Origin: Alcanivorax sp. 24
GTDB lineage: Bacteria > Pseudomonadota > Gammaproteobacteria > Pseudomonadales > Alcanivoracaceae
Assembly (NCBI RefSeq): GCF_004360225.1
Contig: NZ_SNUA01000007.1
Location: 124,001-188,000 of the forward strand
DNA: 64,000 nucleotides
Reading direction: 5' to 3'
The translations under genes and the position numbers were made by a program. Below the pieces are notes generated by a model. The model was not told where the DNA came from. It was given only the letters and a program-made list of their open reading frames with translations, and made no database searches. This document shows, piece by piece, positions 50,312-59,188 of this stretch. Numbering within the stretch: position 1 is the stretch's first letter; each line of letters starts with the position of its first letter.

Positions 50312-50920
50312 CTACCGGGACGGGCCTGTCTCACCGCCGAGATAACCGACGATCATATTGGTGAGTCCCTCGGCTACCTCTTCCTGCCGTAACAGCCCCT
50401 CGTCCTGGCTGACCTGGCGCACCATGGTGAACAAGGTGCTGTTGGCGACGATGAACATGCGCACCTGCAGGTCCGCGATCGGGTACCTCTGGTGGTGCTT
50501 GATGAAATACAGCCGCGCCAGCTCCAGGAAGTGATCCTGCAGCACGTCCGCCACACGGGCCGTGGGCAGGCGGTGCCAGTTGCGGATCAACTCCAGAAAC
50601 AGGCCCTCCCGGGCGTTGAGCATCTCGAAGCCGAAGCGGATGGCGCCACCGACCAGATCATGCAGGTTCGCTGATTCCGGCAGCGGCAGCCGTTTGAGTG
50701 CCCGCGCCACATCGTGAGCCAGTTTCTCGCCGAGCGCCTCGAACAGAGCGTCCTTGTCGCTGAAATACTGATACAGGGAACCGACGCTGACGCCGGCGCA
50801 TTCGGCGATACGCGGAGTGGTGGTGCCATCCACGCCGTGTTCGACAATGCACTGGGCGGTGGCGTCGATGAGGGCGTCCACCATCCGCCGCGAGCGCCGT
50901 TGTCTGGGTTGTTTGCGCAT
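50312..50920 (-). CDS. TetR-family transcriptional regulator
   Basis: The 202-residue protein has an N-terminal HTH (RRSRRMVDALIDATAQCIVEHGVDGTTTPRIAECAGVSVGSLYQYFSDKDALFEAL) and a helical ligand domain with a TetR C-terminal pattern (REGLFLELIRNWHRLPTARVADVLQDHFLELARLYFIKHH). The ATG at 50920 is set by GAGGAA just before it; an upstream ATG at 50950 gives ten less typical residues. It is divergent from the MpaB-type oxygenase gene, with a perfect palindrome between them, so it very likely represses that gene and itself. Confidence 0.93.
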   Translation of the reverse strand: MRKQPRQRRSRRMVDALIDATAQCIVEHGVDGTTTPRIAECAGVSVGSLYQYFSDKDALFEALGEKLAHDVARALKRLPLPESANLHDLVGGAIRFGFEMLNAREGLFLELIRNWHRLPTARVADVLQDHFLELARLYFIKHHQRYPIADLQVRMFIVANSTLFTMVRQVSQDEGLLRQEEVAEGLTNMIVGYLGGETGPSR

Positions 50921-50960
50921 GACGTTCCTCCACGGCCGGGGTGGGCCCAAACGCGAATTG

Positions 50961-50982
50961 AATGCGAATACATATTCGCATT
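50961..50982. promoter_or_regulatory. perfect 22-bp palindrome, probable TetR operator
   Basis: AATGCGAATA and TATTCGCATT are perfect 10-bp arms around CA. It sits 40 bases before the tetR start and 46 before the MpaB-type gene. A possible -10 (TTATGGT) for the rightward promoter overlaps its right edge. Arm length and place fit a TetR dimer site. Confidence 0.8.
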
Positions 50983-51028
50983 ATGGTTTGAAGCAATACA
51001 AGAGCCCTTTGTCCAAAGGAGATTCGCC

Positions 51029-52219
51029 ATGGACGCTGCCGTTACCCCTCGCCCGGCTCCGACCCGGGCCCGCCCGTTTGAAAAGACCCAGGGGCGCACG
51101 CCGCTGTGGCTGCGGTTATGGTTGGGGCGCGACCTGGCGCCGAGTCGGGAAGAGTTTCAGGCCGCCTTGGATGGACTGTGGGTGGGCGACCCGGCCATGG
51201 ATGAGTTGGTGGCCTGGATGGAAGAGTATGGCCGGGGACGTGGCCACAAGTTGTTCCAGCAGGCTCTGAGCCAGGGTGTGGACAGCCTGACGGAGGCCCC
51301 GGAGCCCCTGGTGCGTTTCTTTCGAGGGGTGGAAACCCGCCCGGATTGGGTGGATGCGGCGCTGTTGGCGCAGGGGGCCCGCTTCATTCATGGCACCGGG
51401 GAGGGCGCCACTTTCGTGCTCCGTGACCTGGCGCTGATGGGGGGTTACCTGCTGTCCGGGTTCAATCAATCCCTGGTGCTTACCGGTGCCCTGACGGAAG
51501 GCACCGGCCGCCGGGTGGCGCGTACCGGTCATTGGTGGATCGACTGCACCGAGGTGGGTGGTCTGGAGCCGCTGGCCGCCGGGTACCGCGCCACCTTGCA
51601 GGTGCGCCTGGTGCATGCCTTGGTGCGCCGGGATCTGGACCGGCGCGAGGACTGGGATCATGAGCGTTGGGGGCTGCCGCTAAGTCAGGTGGATATGGTG
51701 GCGACCTATCTGGGCTTCTCCGTGGTCATGCTTAACGGTCTGCGGTTGCTGGGGATCCCGGTGACGCCGGGGGAGTCCCGGGCGGTCATGCATCTGTGGC
51801 GCTACGCCTGCTGGCTGATGGGCGTGCAGGAACCGTGGCTGGTGGATACCGAAAAAGAAGGCGCGTTGCGTTTGCATCACACCCTGATGACCCAGAGCCA
51901 GCCGGACTGGACCACGCCGGAACTGGCGCGGGCGCTGGCCAGGGAGCCCCTGGCGCACCGTTTTCCCCGTCTTCAGGGCGTGCGCCGCCGGCTGCGCTAT
52001 CACATGCATCTGAGTACCAGCCGTTATTTCCTCGGCAAGGAAAAGATGCGCCAGCTCGGTTTGCCGGAGCATATTCTGCCCTGGTTCCCGTTGTTGACCA
52101 TTGCTCCTCGTTTCACTTATTACAGCAGTCATCGTTTTCTGCCCGGGCTGCGTGAACGTTTGCAGCAGCGCGGCCGTGCTTTCCAGAAAGCGGCGGTGGG
52201 CACCTTGCGGGAAAGCTGA
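51029..52219 (+). CDS. oxygenase MpaB family protein (DUF2236)
   Basis: The 396-residue protein matches the DUF2236/MpaB family, whose member latex-clearing protein is a b-type haem oxygenase. Family-typical features are GEGATFVLRDLALMGGYLLSGFNQSLVLTGALTEGTGRRVARTGHW, TLQVRLVHALVRRDL (a His likely to ligate haem), and GLPLSQVDMVATYLGFSVVMLNGLRLLG. No signal peptide is seen. AAAGGAG precedes the ATG at 51029. It is divergent from its probable repressor, and an SDR gene follows 74 bases later. The substrate is unknown; hydrocarbon or lipid oxygenation is a guess from the family. Confidence 0.88.
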   Translation: MDAAVTPRPAPTRARPFEKTQGRTPLWLRLWLGRDLAPSREEFQAALDGLWVGDPAMDELVAWMEEYGRGRGHKLFQQALSQGVDSLTEAPEPLVRFFRGVETRPDWVDAALLAQGARFIHGTGEGATFVLRDLALMGGYLLSGFNQSLVLTGALTEGTGRRVARTGHWWIDCTEVGGLEPLAAGYRATLQVRLVHALVRRDLDRREDWDHERWGLPLSQVDMVATYLGFSVVMLNGLRLLGIPVTPGESRAVMHLWRYACWLMGVQEPWLVDTEKEGALRLHHTLMTQSQPDWTTPELARALAREPLAHRFPRLQGVRRRLRYHMHLSTSRYFLGKEKMRQLGLPEHILPWFPLLTIAPRFTYYSSHRFLPGLRERLQQRGRAFQKAAVGTLRES

Positions 52220-52293
52220 TCAAGGGCGTTGTCCTGATCCGATCCGGCACGGCACACTGTGGCTCTTATTCGGATAACAATCGGGAGAGCCAC

Positions 52294-53019
52294 ATGACAA
52301 CAAGAACCTTTCTGATCACTGGTGCCAGCAAGGGCATCGGCCGTGCCCTGGCCCAGCGGCTGGCCGCCGCCGGCCACGGCGTGGTGGGCCTGGCCCGCGG
52401 CGCCGGCCAGGGGGATTTCCCTGGCACTTTGATTTCCGCGGACCTGAGTGACCGCGCCAACACCGGGCAGGTGCTGGCGGATCTGGCTAACCGTTTTGAC
52501 TTCGACGGCGTGGTCAACAATGTGGGCGCGGTGCGTCCGCAGCCGTTGGGCGAGATCGATCTGGATACCTTCGACAGCGTGCTGGCGCTGAACCTGCACC
52601 CGAGCATCCAGGCCACCCAGGCGGTGTTGCCGGGGATGCGCCAGCGCGGCTGGGGGCGTGTGGTTAATATCTCCAGCCTGACCGTGCTGGGTATGCCGGG
52701 GCGCACCGCTTACGCCTCCGCCAAATCCGCTCTGGTCAATTTCACCCGCACCTGGGCGCTGGAACTGGCGAAAACCGGTATTACCGTCAATTCGGTGGCA
52801 CCGGGCCCGACGGAAACCGAACTGTTTCGCGAAAACAACCCGCCCGGAAGTGAAGGTGAAGCGCGCTATCTGTCCGGTGTCCCCATGGACCGGCTCGGCC
52901 AGCCGGACGAAATCGCCGCCGCCATCGAATTTCTGCTCGGCGAGCATAGCGGCTACATCACCGGCCAGACCCTGTTCGTGGACGGCGGCGCCTCGGTGGG
53001 ACGGGCGGCGTTTTCCTGA
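52294..53019 (+). CDS. SDR-family oxidoreductase (FabG-like)
   Basis: The 241-residue protein is a classical short-chain dehydrogenase: TGASKGIG (10-17) binds the cofactor, NNVGAV follows, and the catalytic residues are in NISSL and the YASAKSALVNF motif (YxxxK). The C-terminal FVDGGASVG is also typical. It catalyses NAD(P)H-linked reduction or oxidation of a carbonyl or hydroxyl; the substrate is not clear. It follows the MpaB gene and may share its regulation. GGGAGAG precedes the ATG. Confidence 0.94.
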   Translation: MTTRTFLITGASKGIGRALAQRLAAAGHGVVGLARGAGQGDFPGTLISADLSDRANTGQVLADLANRFDFDGVVNNVGAVRPQPLGEIDLDTFDSVLALNLHPSIQATQAVLPGMRQRGWGRVVNISSLTVLGMPGRTAYASAKSALVNFTRTWALELAKTGITVNSVAPGPTETELFRENNPPGSEGEARYLSGVPMDRLGQPDEIAAAIEFLLGEHSGYITGQTLFVDGGASVGRAAFS

Positions 53020-53057
53020 CATGGCGTCAGTCCGGACAGGGCGTGCGGGAGCCCCCC

Positions 53058-53792
53058 CTAGCCGAAGTTGCAGCAGCGAAAAAACTGGCCGCCCGCCATG
53101 GAGGACATGGAATCCGGTAGCGGAAGGTTGGTGACCCGGCAGAGGCCGGCGGCATCGGAGATAACCCACTTGCGGCCCCGGCCGCTGATCATATCGCTTT
53201 CCCGGAAGCGGGCCAGCAATCTGGAAAGCGTTTCCGGGGACATGTTCAATTGCCTGGCCAGAACCTTGACGCTGACCGGCAGGGTCAGCCAATGGCTTTT
53301 TTGTTCCTGGATCAAGTCAAGGAGGTACATCACCAATCGTTGGCTGGCATTGGTCACGGTCAAATGATCGAAGCGATTGACCGCCTGATACAACCGGCCC
53401 GACATCTGCTCCAGCAGATAGAGAGCAAAGCGGGAATCGTTGGTGGCCAGTTCGACGAGACCTTCTTTTTGTAACCGGTAAAGATCGCAGTCGCTCTCCG
53501 CCTGGGCGGAGAGCGGGTAGACGCAGGGGTTGGAAAACATGGCGGTTTCGGCGATCAAATCCCCCTCCCCCAAGACCTGGTAGACCTTGTCCTCACCGTC
53601 CAGGCCGGCACGGTAAAGGCGAACGATTCCCGTCTTTACCAGGAAGAATGCGTGTGCCTCATCACCTGACGCAAACAAATGTCCACCGCACGGCACGGAT
53701 ATGGAATGCGCGCCCCGCGTGATGACCCGCAAGGCCGGTAATGCCACCCCGGAAAACAGGGCGGTCTTGCTCAGTGCTTCGATTACGGACAC
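53058..53792 (-). CDS. Crp/Fnr-family transcriptional regulator
   Basis: The 244-residue protein has a cyclic-nucleotide-binding-type domain (ITRGAHSISVPCGGHLFASGDEAHAFFLVKTGIVRLYRAGLDGEDKVYQVLGEGDLIAETAMF) and a Crp HTH (LPVSVKVLARQLNMSPETLSRLLARFRESDMISGRGRKWVI). It lacks an FNR-type N-terminal Cys cluster, so oxygen sensing by iron-sulphur is unlikely. The C-terminal tail GGQFFRCCNFG with paired cysteines is unusual. The gene is divergent from the Fur-box cluster, and the Fur-like site lies between them, so it may itself be iron-controlled or regulate that cluster. Confidence 0.92.
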   Translation of the reverse strand: MSVIEALSKTALFSGVALPALRVITRGAHSISVPCGGHLFASGDEAHAFFLVKTGIVRLYRAGLDGEDKVYQVLGEGDLIAETAMFSNPCVYPLSAQAESDCDLYRLQKEGLVELATNDSRFALYLLEQMSGRLYQAVNRFDHLTVTNASQRLVMYLLDLIQEQKSHWLTLPVSVKVLARQLNMSPETLSRLLARFRESDMISGRGRKWVISDAAGLCRVTNLPLPDSMSSMAGGQFFRCCNFG

Positions 53793-53829
53793 GGCCCACC
53801 CACCGAACTGATAAAAGTCATTTTTGTTT

Positions 53830-53848
53830 GAGAATGATTATCAGATGA
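53830..53848. promoter_or_regulatory. Fur-box-like site
   Basis: GAGAATGATTATCAGATGA matches the 19-bp Fur consensus at 13 of 19 positions, and 12 of the first 14. It is between the crp-type gene and the first secreted paralogue, 56 bases before the latter's ATG. Iron repression of the following cluster, which contains a TonB-dependent receptor, is likely. Confidence 0.7.
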
Positions 53849-53903
53849 TAGGCGCTCCTGTCTTCAGGAGCAAGGAACGACCTTTCATCTTCGGAGAAAT
53901 GCC

Positions 53904-54440
53904 ATGAAACCGCTTCTTAGCATTGCCACGATTCTGGGGATCTTCACGCTGCAACTGGGCGCTGGCGCGATGGCCGGAACCTCCGGACTGACCGGCGCCT
54001 ACTATGGTGATTATCTGATTCAGGTCAGGACCACCGACGACAACACCATTCGCGCCACCGGCCTGGCTTATTACGACTGGGACTGGGATTTTGATAACGC
54101 GGAAATGACCATCACCAACGGCCAGGTGAACGCCAGCTTTCTGGGCATATCCGGCATTTTCAATTACGCCTTGACCGATATCAGCTCCGGGAGCACGACG
54201 ATTCCGTTTACCGATAACGGCGATGGTACCTATTCGTTCAATTACAACTTCAAGGTGTTCAATCCGCTGTTTGGCAACCCCAACAAGGATACCGGGATCA
54301 CGCTGGAGATCACCGACAGCGGTGGTGTTCTGATCATCGATACCATCGATTCCGATGGCGACGGGGTCATCGGGCACAACCTTCCGGCCTCGCCATTCCC
54401 GGCTAATTTGTCCATTGAACTGACCGGCTCCGCTTACTGA
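53904..54440 (+). CDS. secreted protein, paralogue 1 of a three-member family, without a C-terminal sorting tail
   Basis: The 178-residue precursor has a signal peptide ending GAMAGTSGLTGAYYGDYLI, where the AGTxGLxGxY phrase starts the shared domain. Within it are WDWDFDNAEMTITNG, FTDNGDGTYSFNYNFKVFNPLFGNPNKDTGITLEITDSGG and a calcium-type loop DTIDSDGDGVIGHN. The same order recurs in the proteins at 54505 and 59189. No known family was recognised. It is the first gene after the Fur-like site, with GGAGA before the ATG. It may be the basal module of the family, and its role could be binding a metal complex outside the cell. Confidence 0.8.
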   Translation: MKPLLSIATILGIFTLQLGAGAMAGTSGLTGAYYGDYLIQVRTTDDNTIRATGLAYYDWDWDFDNAEMTITNGQVNASFLGISGIFNYALTDISSGSTTIPFTDNGDGTYSFNYNFKVFNPLFGNPNKDTGITLEITDSGGVLIIDTIDSDGDGVIGHNLPASPFPANLSIELTGSAY

Positions 54441-54504
54441 CAGGCAACCGGCGAAGGCGGGCATGCCAGGCGTGCCCGCCACCGTAAACATCAGGATTGC
54501 TCCC

Positions 54505-56427
54505 ATGAAAGCTGATACCAGATTGAGAATGGCCGCGCGCGTTGCCGCCGTCATCCTTGCATTGCAAAGCGCTCTCGGCCTGGCCGGGACCACGGGGCTG
54601 AACGGTACCTATATCGGTCGTTATTCCCTGCATATGAACAGTCCCATTACCTTACCGGCGGAGATTCCGCGGGCGCCGATCAACCAGTTGTTGACCAGCC
54701 CGTACGATAACAGCACTTACTACAACCGGCTTGGGGGCAGTCGTTCCACGCAGTATTGGCAGTGGGACTTTGACAACAAAACGATCACTCTCGGAGGAGG
54801 GTGGATATATGCCTTGCAGACGGCCTCGCCGCCGTTCCAGTTGTTCAGCCCGGGTCGGGAGCGAATCGATGGGCAGCTCTTTCCGGAAAAGACGCCTGAT
54901 CCATCCGAGGTGACCGGCACTTTCATGGACAATGGCGACGGTACATACACCGCGCAATTCGCCTTACAGATCTTCCTTGATTTCGCCGGCTACCCTCTCG
55001 GCGTGATCACCACGGATTTCGAGATACAGGAAGCCGATGATGGCAGGCTTTCGATCACCACTCTTGATGGGCCTGATGGTGACAGGATTCCGGGGCGCTG
55101 GTTGCCGGCCATGTTCGAGGGGCAACCCAACGCGGTGTTTCCCTTCCGGGTCTCTCCCCAGTTCGAAAGCGCGGTGATGTACCCGGACGATGGTGCGGAC
55201 AGTAACGGCGATGGCGTGACCGATGCCCAGGCACAGGCCTATGGCGTAGCCGTCGATACCGTTCTGGACGTTGCCAGGCGCGGTGACATCGTCACCATGC
55301 CGATCGATGCCGACAACGACGGTATCGCCGATTTGATCGAAGGCGCCAACGGCGCGGCGGATGATTCCGTGGCTGCCGGCATACAGCTGCTTGACGGGCG
55401 CTTGGTGACGTTGACCAACAGCAGGGGAAACCGCTTTCAATTGGGCAATACCGTCACCGGCATCGACCCCCGTTATTTTGAACCCGGCTCGGTGGGCGAG
55501 TCCTTGCCCCTTATTGCCGGAGACGGCGCGGAGCTGAGCTACCATCTGGGCCAGATTCAGTTTGCCACCACCGCCAGGGATACCGATTGGGACCGGTGGA
55601 ACAAGGAATTCATCGAGCCGTATGCGGGGGAATATCTCACCGCCAAGAAAGACTGGTTGTTCCGCAAGGCTGACTACGAGGCGTATAGGGACAGTCTCGG
55701 GGATCAACCGACCGAGCAGCAACAGACGTTGCTGGCGCGCAAGAAGACGCTGATGGACAACCATGCCGCCAGTATGGAACTGGCCCGGCCCGCGTTCGAA
55801 GCCGGAATCAGCGCGTGGCGTGCGCAGGGAACCGGACTTTTCGGCGAAGCCTTCGAAAATGACTTTGAAGGGTTCCTGGATGAAGCGGGTATTGTCGACT
55901 ACGTCAAGCTGGGCGAAGAGCTGTCCGACGGCACGGTGGTGTATCGCCTGCTTCCCGATGCGCCACCCATGCAGCTGGAATTCGCCGGGGGGATCCCGGA
56001 AGGGCTCCGGTTGTTCACCGTCCGGCGCGTGCTCAACAGTACCTCCGAGGTGATCAACGGAGAGGAAATTCTGGCACCGACCATCTGGGCCAGCCTGGCG
56101 GTGGAGGTGCCGTATACCCGGCTTGACGAACAGAGCGTGCGGTTCACGGTTTCCACCCATATGTTTTCACCCATTGATGAAGACCAGGACATCGTCGCGC
56201 TACCGGACGATTACCCCTACGAGGACGGCGGGCGACTGGTCAACCTGGTGCTCGCCACCACCGAGCCAGAAGATTCCGGCGGGGACGGGGACGGGGACGG
56301 AGATGGCGGCGGCGATGGTGATGGTAATGACGGCGCCGGTGGTGGCTCCGGTTCCGGGGGTGGCGGCACTTTCCCCCTGGGATTGCTGGGGTTGATTTCA
56401 GTCTTGCTCATCCGCCGCAAGAGATAG
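54505..56427 (+). CDS. secreted protein, paralogue 2, with GlyGly-CTERM sorting tail
   Basis: The 640-residue protein has a signal peptide (to about residue 26) and then the shared domain (AGTTGLNGTYIGRYSL; STQYWQWDFDNKTITLGGG; FMDNGDGTYTAQFALQIF; GDRIPGRWLP). After acidic calcium-type loops (DDGADSNGDGVTDAQ; DADNDGIADLIEG) comes a 300-residue part of unknown fold with a helical segment (YLTAKKDWLFRKADYEAYRD). The end is a Gly/Asp-rich linker, SGGGG, a hydrophobic helix (TFPLGLLGLISVLLI) and RRKR, the GlyGly-CTERM pattern processed by rhombosortase, often with type II secretion. The ATG at 54505 starts the signal peptide with AGGA before it; an ATG at 54463 is unlikely. Confidence 0.82.
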   Translation: MKADTRLRMAARVAAVILALQSALGLAGTTGLNGTYIGRYSLHMNSPITLPAEIPRAPINQLLTSPYDNSTYYNRLGGSRSTQYWQWDFDNKTITLGGGWIYALQTASPPFQLFSPGRERIDGQLFPEKTPDPSEVTGTFMDNGDGTYTAQFALQIFLDFAGYPLGVITTDFEIQEADDGRLSITTLDGPDGDRIPGRWLPAMFEGQPNAVFPFRVSPQFESAVMYPDDGADSNGDGVTDAQAQAYGVAVDTVLDVARRGDIVTMPIDADNDGIADLIEGANGAADDSVAAGIQLLDGRLVTLTNSRGNRFQLGNTVTGIDPRYFEPGSVGESLPLIAGDGAELSYHLGQIQFATTARDTDWDRWNKEFIEPYAGEYLTAKKDWLFRKADYEAYRDSLGDQPTEQQQTLLARKKTLMDNHAASMELARPAFEAGISAWRAQGTGLFGEAFENDFEGFLDEAGIVDYVKLGEELSDGTVVYRLLPDAPPMQLEFAGGIPEGLRLFTVRRVLNSTSEVINGEEILAPTIWASLAVEVPYTRLDEQSVRFTVSTHMFSPIDEDQDIVALPDDYPYEDGGRLVNLVLATTEPEDSGGDGDGDGDGGGDGDGNDGAGGGSGSGGGGTFPLGLLGLISVLLIRRKR

Positions 56428-56459
56428 GTGCCGTGGGACGCCTGGCGTCCCTTATCACC

Positions 56460-56473
56460 ATGACAAATGTCAT
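56460..56473. promoter_or_regulatory. perfect palindrome ATGACAAATGTCAT
   Basis: ATGACA-AA-TGTCAT lies 33 bases after paralogue 2 and 65 before the membrane protein start. It could be an operator for an internal promoter. No regulator can be assigned. Confidence 0.4.
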
Positions 56474-56537
56474 TGAGGTTCCGGGAGTTGGTGAGCAATG
56501 ATTCGGCTTTGCAACCGTTTAATGAGAGAGAATCGAA

Positions 56538-56978
56538 TTGGAATACGGAGTACTGATCACGCTGCACCTGTTCTGCGCGATCTTCTTTATCGGCATCGTG
56601 GCGTTCGAGGTGATCTTTCTGGAGAACATCCGTCGGTATCTGCCCGCCGGTATGATGACGCTGGTGGAGGAGGGCATTCACCGAAGAGCGCGAAAGATCA
56701 TGCCCTATGTGGTGGGGCTGCTCTTCCTCACCGGGATCGGATTGCTGGTGAGGGTGTATTGGGCTGGCTGGTATCCTCCATTTTCCAGCGTTTTTTCCAC
56801 ACTCCTGACGGTGAAGATTGTGCTCGCGCTGAGTGTCCTGGTGCATTTCATTACCGCCATCCGGGCCTCCGTCTGTGGGAGTATGAGCTCCCTGCGCTTC
56901 AAGATTACCCACTACAGTGTTTTCATCCACATGGTGCTGATTGTGGTGTTGGCCAAGGCCATGTTCTACCTGACCTGA
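56538..56978 (+). CDS. four-helix inner-membrane protein
   Basis: The 146-residue protein has four hydrophobic segments: GVLITLHLFCAIFFIGIVAFEVIFL, IMPYVVGLLFLTGIGLLVRV, TLLTVKIVLALSVLVHFITAI and YSVFIHMVLIVVLAKAMFYLT. Histidines recur in or near the helices (His10, His48, and in VHF, THY and IHM), a pattern like CopD-type or small di-haem membrane proteins, though no family is certain. The start is TTG at 56538 with GAGAGA upstream, because no ATG starts before the first helix. It lies between the secreted paralogue and the receptor, so it may serve the same uptake system. Confidence 0.75.
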   Translation: MEYGVLITLHLFCAIFFIGIVAFEVIFLENIRRYLPAGMMTLVEEGIHRRARKIMPYVVGLLFLTGIGLLVRVYWAGWYPPFSSVFSTLLTVKIVLALSVLVHFITAIRASVCGSMSSLRFKITHYSVFIHMVLIVVLAKAMFYLT

Positions 56979-57012
56979 TCGATCCGCCTTGCCCTCCGTG
57001 GGAGGCGAGCCG

Positions 57013-59142
57013 ATGATCCGGCGTTGTTTGTCGTGTTGCCTGCTCGTTGCCACAACCGTTCTGGCGGCGGAGCCTAACCGTCTGGATCCGGTGACGGTCG
57101 AAGCCGGTAACGAAGCGGTGCATGAAAAGCGGGAACTGCAACGCCGGCTCGATGACGTGCCCGGTGCGACCAACCTGATCGATCCCGGAGAGAAGGAGGG
57201 TAGCCAGGCTACTCTGGCCAGGGTGCTGGATTTTGAGCCGGGGATCATCATCCAGGAGTTCTTCGGCGGCAATGATCAGCCAAGACTGAATATCCGTGGA
57301 TCAGGCATTCAGGATAATCCGGTCAGTCGTGGCATCCAGATTCTTTACGACGGTCTGCCGATCAATCAGGCGGACGGTTCCTTTATTATCGGCCTGATTG
57401 ATCCCGAGCAAACCAGCCTGATCTCCGTGTACCGTGGCGCCAACGCGCTCCGATATGGTGGTACCACTCTCGGCGGCGCCATTGATTTCAATATGCGCAC
57501 GGCACGAAACAGTCCGTCCTCGGTCTCTCTGGAAGGGGGATCCTGGAACACCTGGCGGGGCAGTGTCGCCCTGGCTGAAAAAAAAGAGCAATGGGATGGC
57601 TACATACGCGCCGGGTATCAGGCATCCGACGGTTGGCGAAGCCACAGTGGCGCGCAAAGGAACACCTTCGTTGCCAACTTCGGATACCGGGGCGGGAACT
57701 GGATCAACCGAACCTATCTGAATCTGGCGGATAACCGTTTCGACATCCCCTTTCTGCTTACCAAGGACAGGGCCTTGTCCGATCCAGACTCGGTGATGGG
57801 GGACTACGCTGATCCGGACAATAAAAGCACAGAGGATTTTCTCAACGTCCGGGTGCGCCAGCCGGAACGGGACACCCGGCAGATCAGACTGGCCAACAAA
57901 ACCATCTGGTACACGGAACAGGCTTCCCACAGTCTGGGGTTGTACGCTGAGTCAATACGGGACCGGTTCAAGAATCCGGCCTGGCAAGCCAATACCGAGG
58001 CGGGCAATTTCGGTCTGGATTACGGGACGGAGGTGTTTGTTCCCAATACGGATGGAACGGAGGCTCGCTATCAGGTATTCCTGTCCGCCAACTCTGGCGC
58101 CATGCCCAGGGAATACTATCTGGTGCATCCCGACGACGGCAGTCTGGAGAGGCGCTTCGCCGATCTCGATTTGCGGGCCAGCAACGTGGTCGGAGGAGCA
58201 CAGGTCAATTATCCCCTGTCCCGACGGTGGCAGGCAGTGGCCGCGTTTCAGTATGCGTGGCACCAACGGAATGTCGATGATGAGAGAGCCCCTGGTCTGC
58301 TCGACAGCGAGCTGACCTATCGCGCTCTCAATCCAAAGCTCGGACTGATTTATTCGCCTTTCGCCGGCACGCATTACTACGCCAATGTGAGCCGGAGTTC
58401 GGAAGCTCCCACCTTTTGGCAATTGGTGGACCTGGGGCCGGGGTCGGTGCCGGCGTCGCCGGCGAGCCTGTATCTGATGACCAAGCCCCTCGAAATGCAG
58501 ATGGCGAACACCTTTGAAGTGGGGGCCCGGCGGATTGCCGGCTCCTTCGCCTGGGAAGGGGCGTACTTTTATTCGCGGGTCAAGGATGAGCTGATCGCGG
58601 AAGTTCAGAACTTCGCCATTGACGGCACCACGGTGAACTACGATCACGATACGGTGCATCAGGGTGTTGAACTGGCGGTGAGCGCCCGAAGCGGGCGTGG
58701 GCTGTTCCGCTCCGGAGACTGGCTCTCCGTGCGTGGGGTCTACAACTACAGCGATTTCCGTTTCCATGGCGGGCGGTATGACGGTAAGCGGATCGCCGGC
58801 ATTCCGGTTCACCTGGTGACCGCTGAATTGGGATATCACTGGTCGCGGCGGCTTGGCCTGACACTGTCCGCCCGTTGGCAGCCGCAAGACACCCATGTCG
58901 ATCACTACAACGCGGGACTGAAGCAGGACAGCTATCTGCTGCTCGGGGCCGCTTTGTCATATCGTCCGACGCCATCTTGGGAGTGGTTCCTGGATCTGCG
59001 CAATCTCACCAACGAGACCTGGCAGACGGCCTACGTAGTCCGCGGGCTGTCGGCGGAAGATCCCGAGTCCAGCCTGACCGCTCCGACCTTCGTGCCCGGC
59101 GCGGAATTTCACGGTTACGCCGGAGTAACTTACCGATGGTGA
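57013..59142 (+). CDS. TonB-dependent outer-membrane receptor
   Basis: The 709-residue protein has a signal peptide (to about residue 19), a TonB-box-like start LDPVTVEAG, a plug domain (VPGATNLIDPGEKEGSQATLARVLDFEPGIIIQEFFGGNDQPRLNIRGSGIQDNPVSRGIQILYDGLPINQADGS; YRGANALRYGGTTLGGAIDF) and a 22-strand barrel ending GYAGVTYRW with a C-terminal aromatic. Such receptors import siderophores, haem or other complexes. No STN signalling domain is present, so it does not drive a sigma factor. The Fur-like site upstream and the flanking secreted paralogues suggest an iron or metal-complex substrate. GGAGG lies 7 bases before the ATG at 57013. Confidence 0.94.
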   Translation: MIRRCLSCCLLVATTVLAAEPNRLDPVTVEAGNEAVHEKRELQRRLDDVPGATNLIDPGEKEGSQATLARVLDFEPGIIIQEFFGGNDQPRLNIRGSGIQDNPVSRGIQILYDGLPINQADGSFIIGLIDPEQTSLISVYRGANALRYGGTTLGGAIDFNMRTARNSPSSVSLEGGSWNTWRGSVALAEKKEQWDGYIRAGYQASDGWRSHSGAQRNTFVANFGYRGGNWINRTYLNLADNRFDIPFLLTKDRALSDPDSVMGDYADPDNKSTEDFLNVRVRQPERDTRQIRLANKTIWYTEQASHSLGLYAESIRDRFKNPAWQANTEAGNFGLDYGTEVFVPNTDGTEARYQVFLSANSGAMPREYYLVHPDDGSLERRFADLDLRASNVVGGAQVNYPLSRRWQAVAAFQYAWHQRNVDDERAPGLLDSELTYRALNPKLGLIYSPFAGTHYYANVSRSSEAPTFWQLVDLGPGSVPASPASLYLMTKPLEMQMANTFEVGARRIAGSFAWEGAYFYSRVKDELIAEVQNFAIDGTTVNYDHDTVHQGVELAVSARSGRGLFRSGDWLSVRGVYNYSDFRFHGGRYDGKRIAGIPVHLVTAELGYHWSRRLGLTLSARWQPQDTHVDHYNAGLKQDSYLLLGAALSYRPTPSWEWFLDLRNLTNETWQTAYVVRGLSAEDPESSLTAPTFVPGAEFHGYAGVTYRW

Positions 59143-59188
59143 AGGGGCGCCACGGCAGCCCCCGATATGGAACGAGGAAGGGGGTGAT

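Noticed and set aside
56435-56451. Terminator hairpin GGGACG...CGTCCC after secreted paralogue 2
   Set aside because: The stem is only 6 bp with no T-run. It is not enough to call a terminator, and the cluster probably continues.
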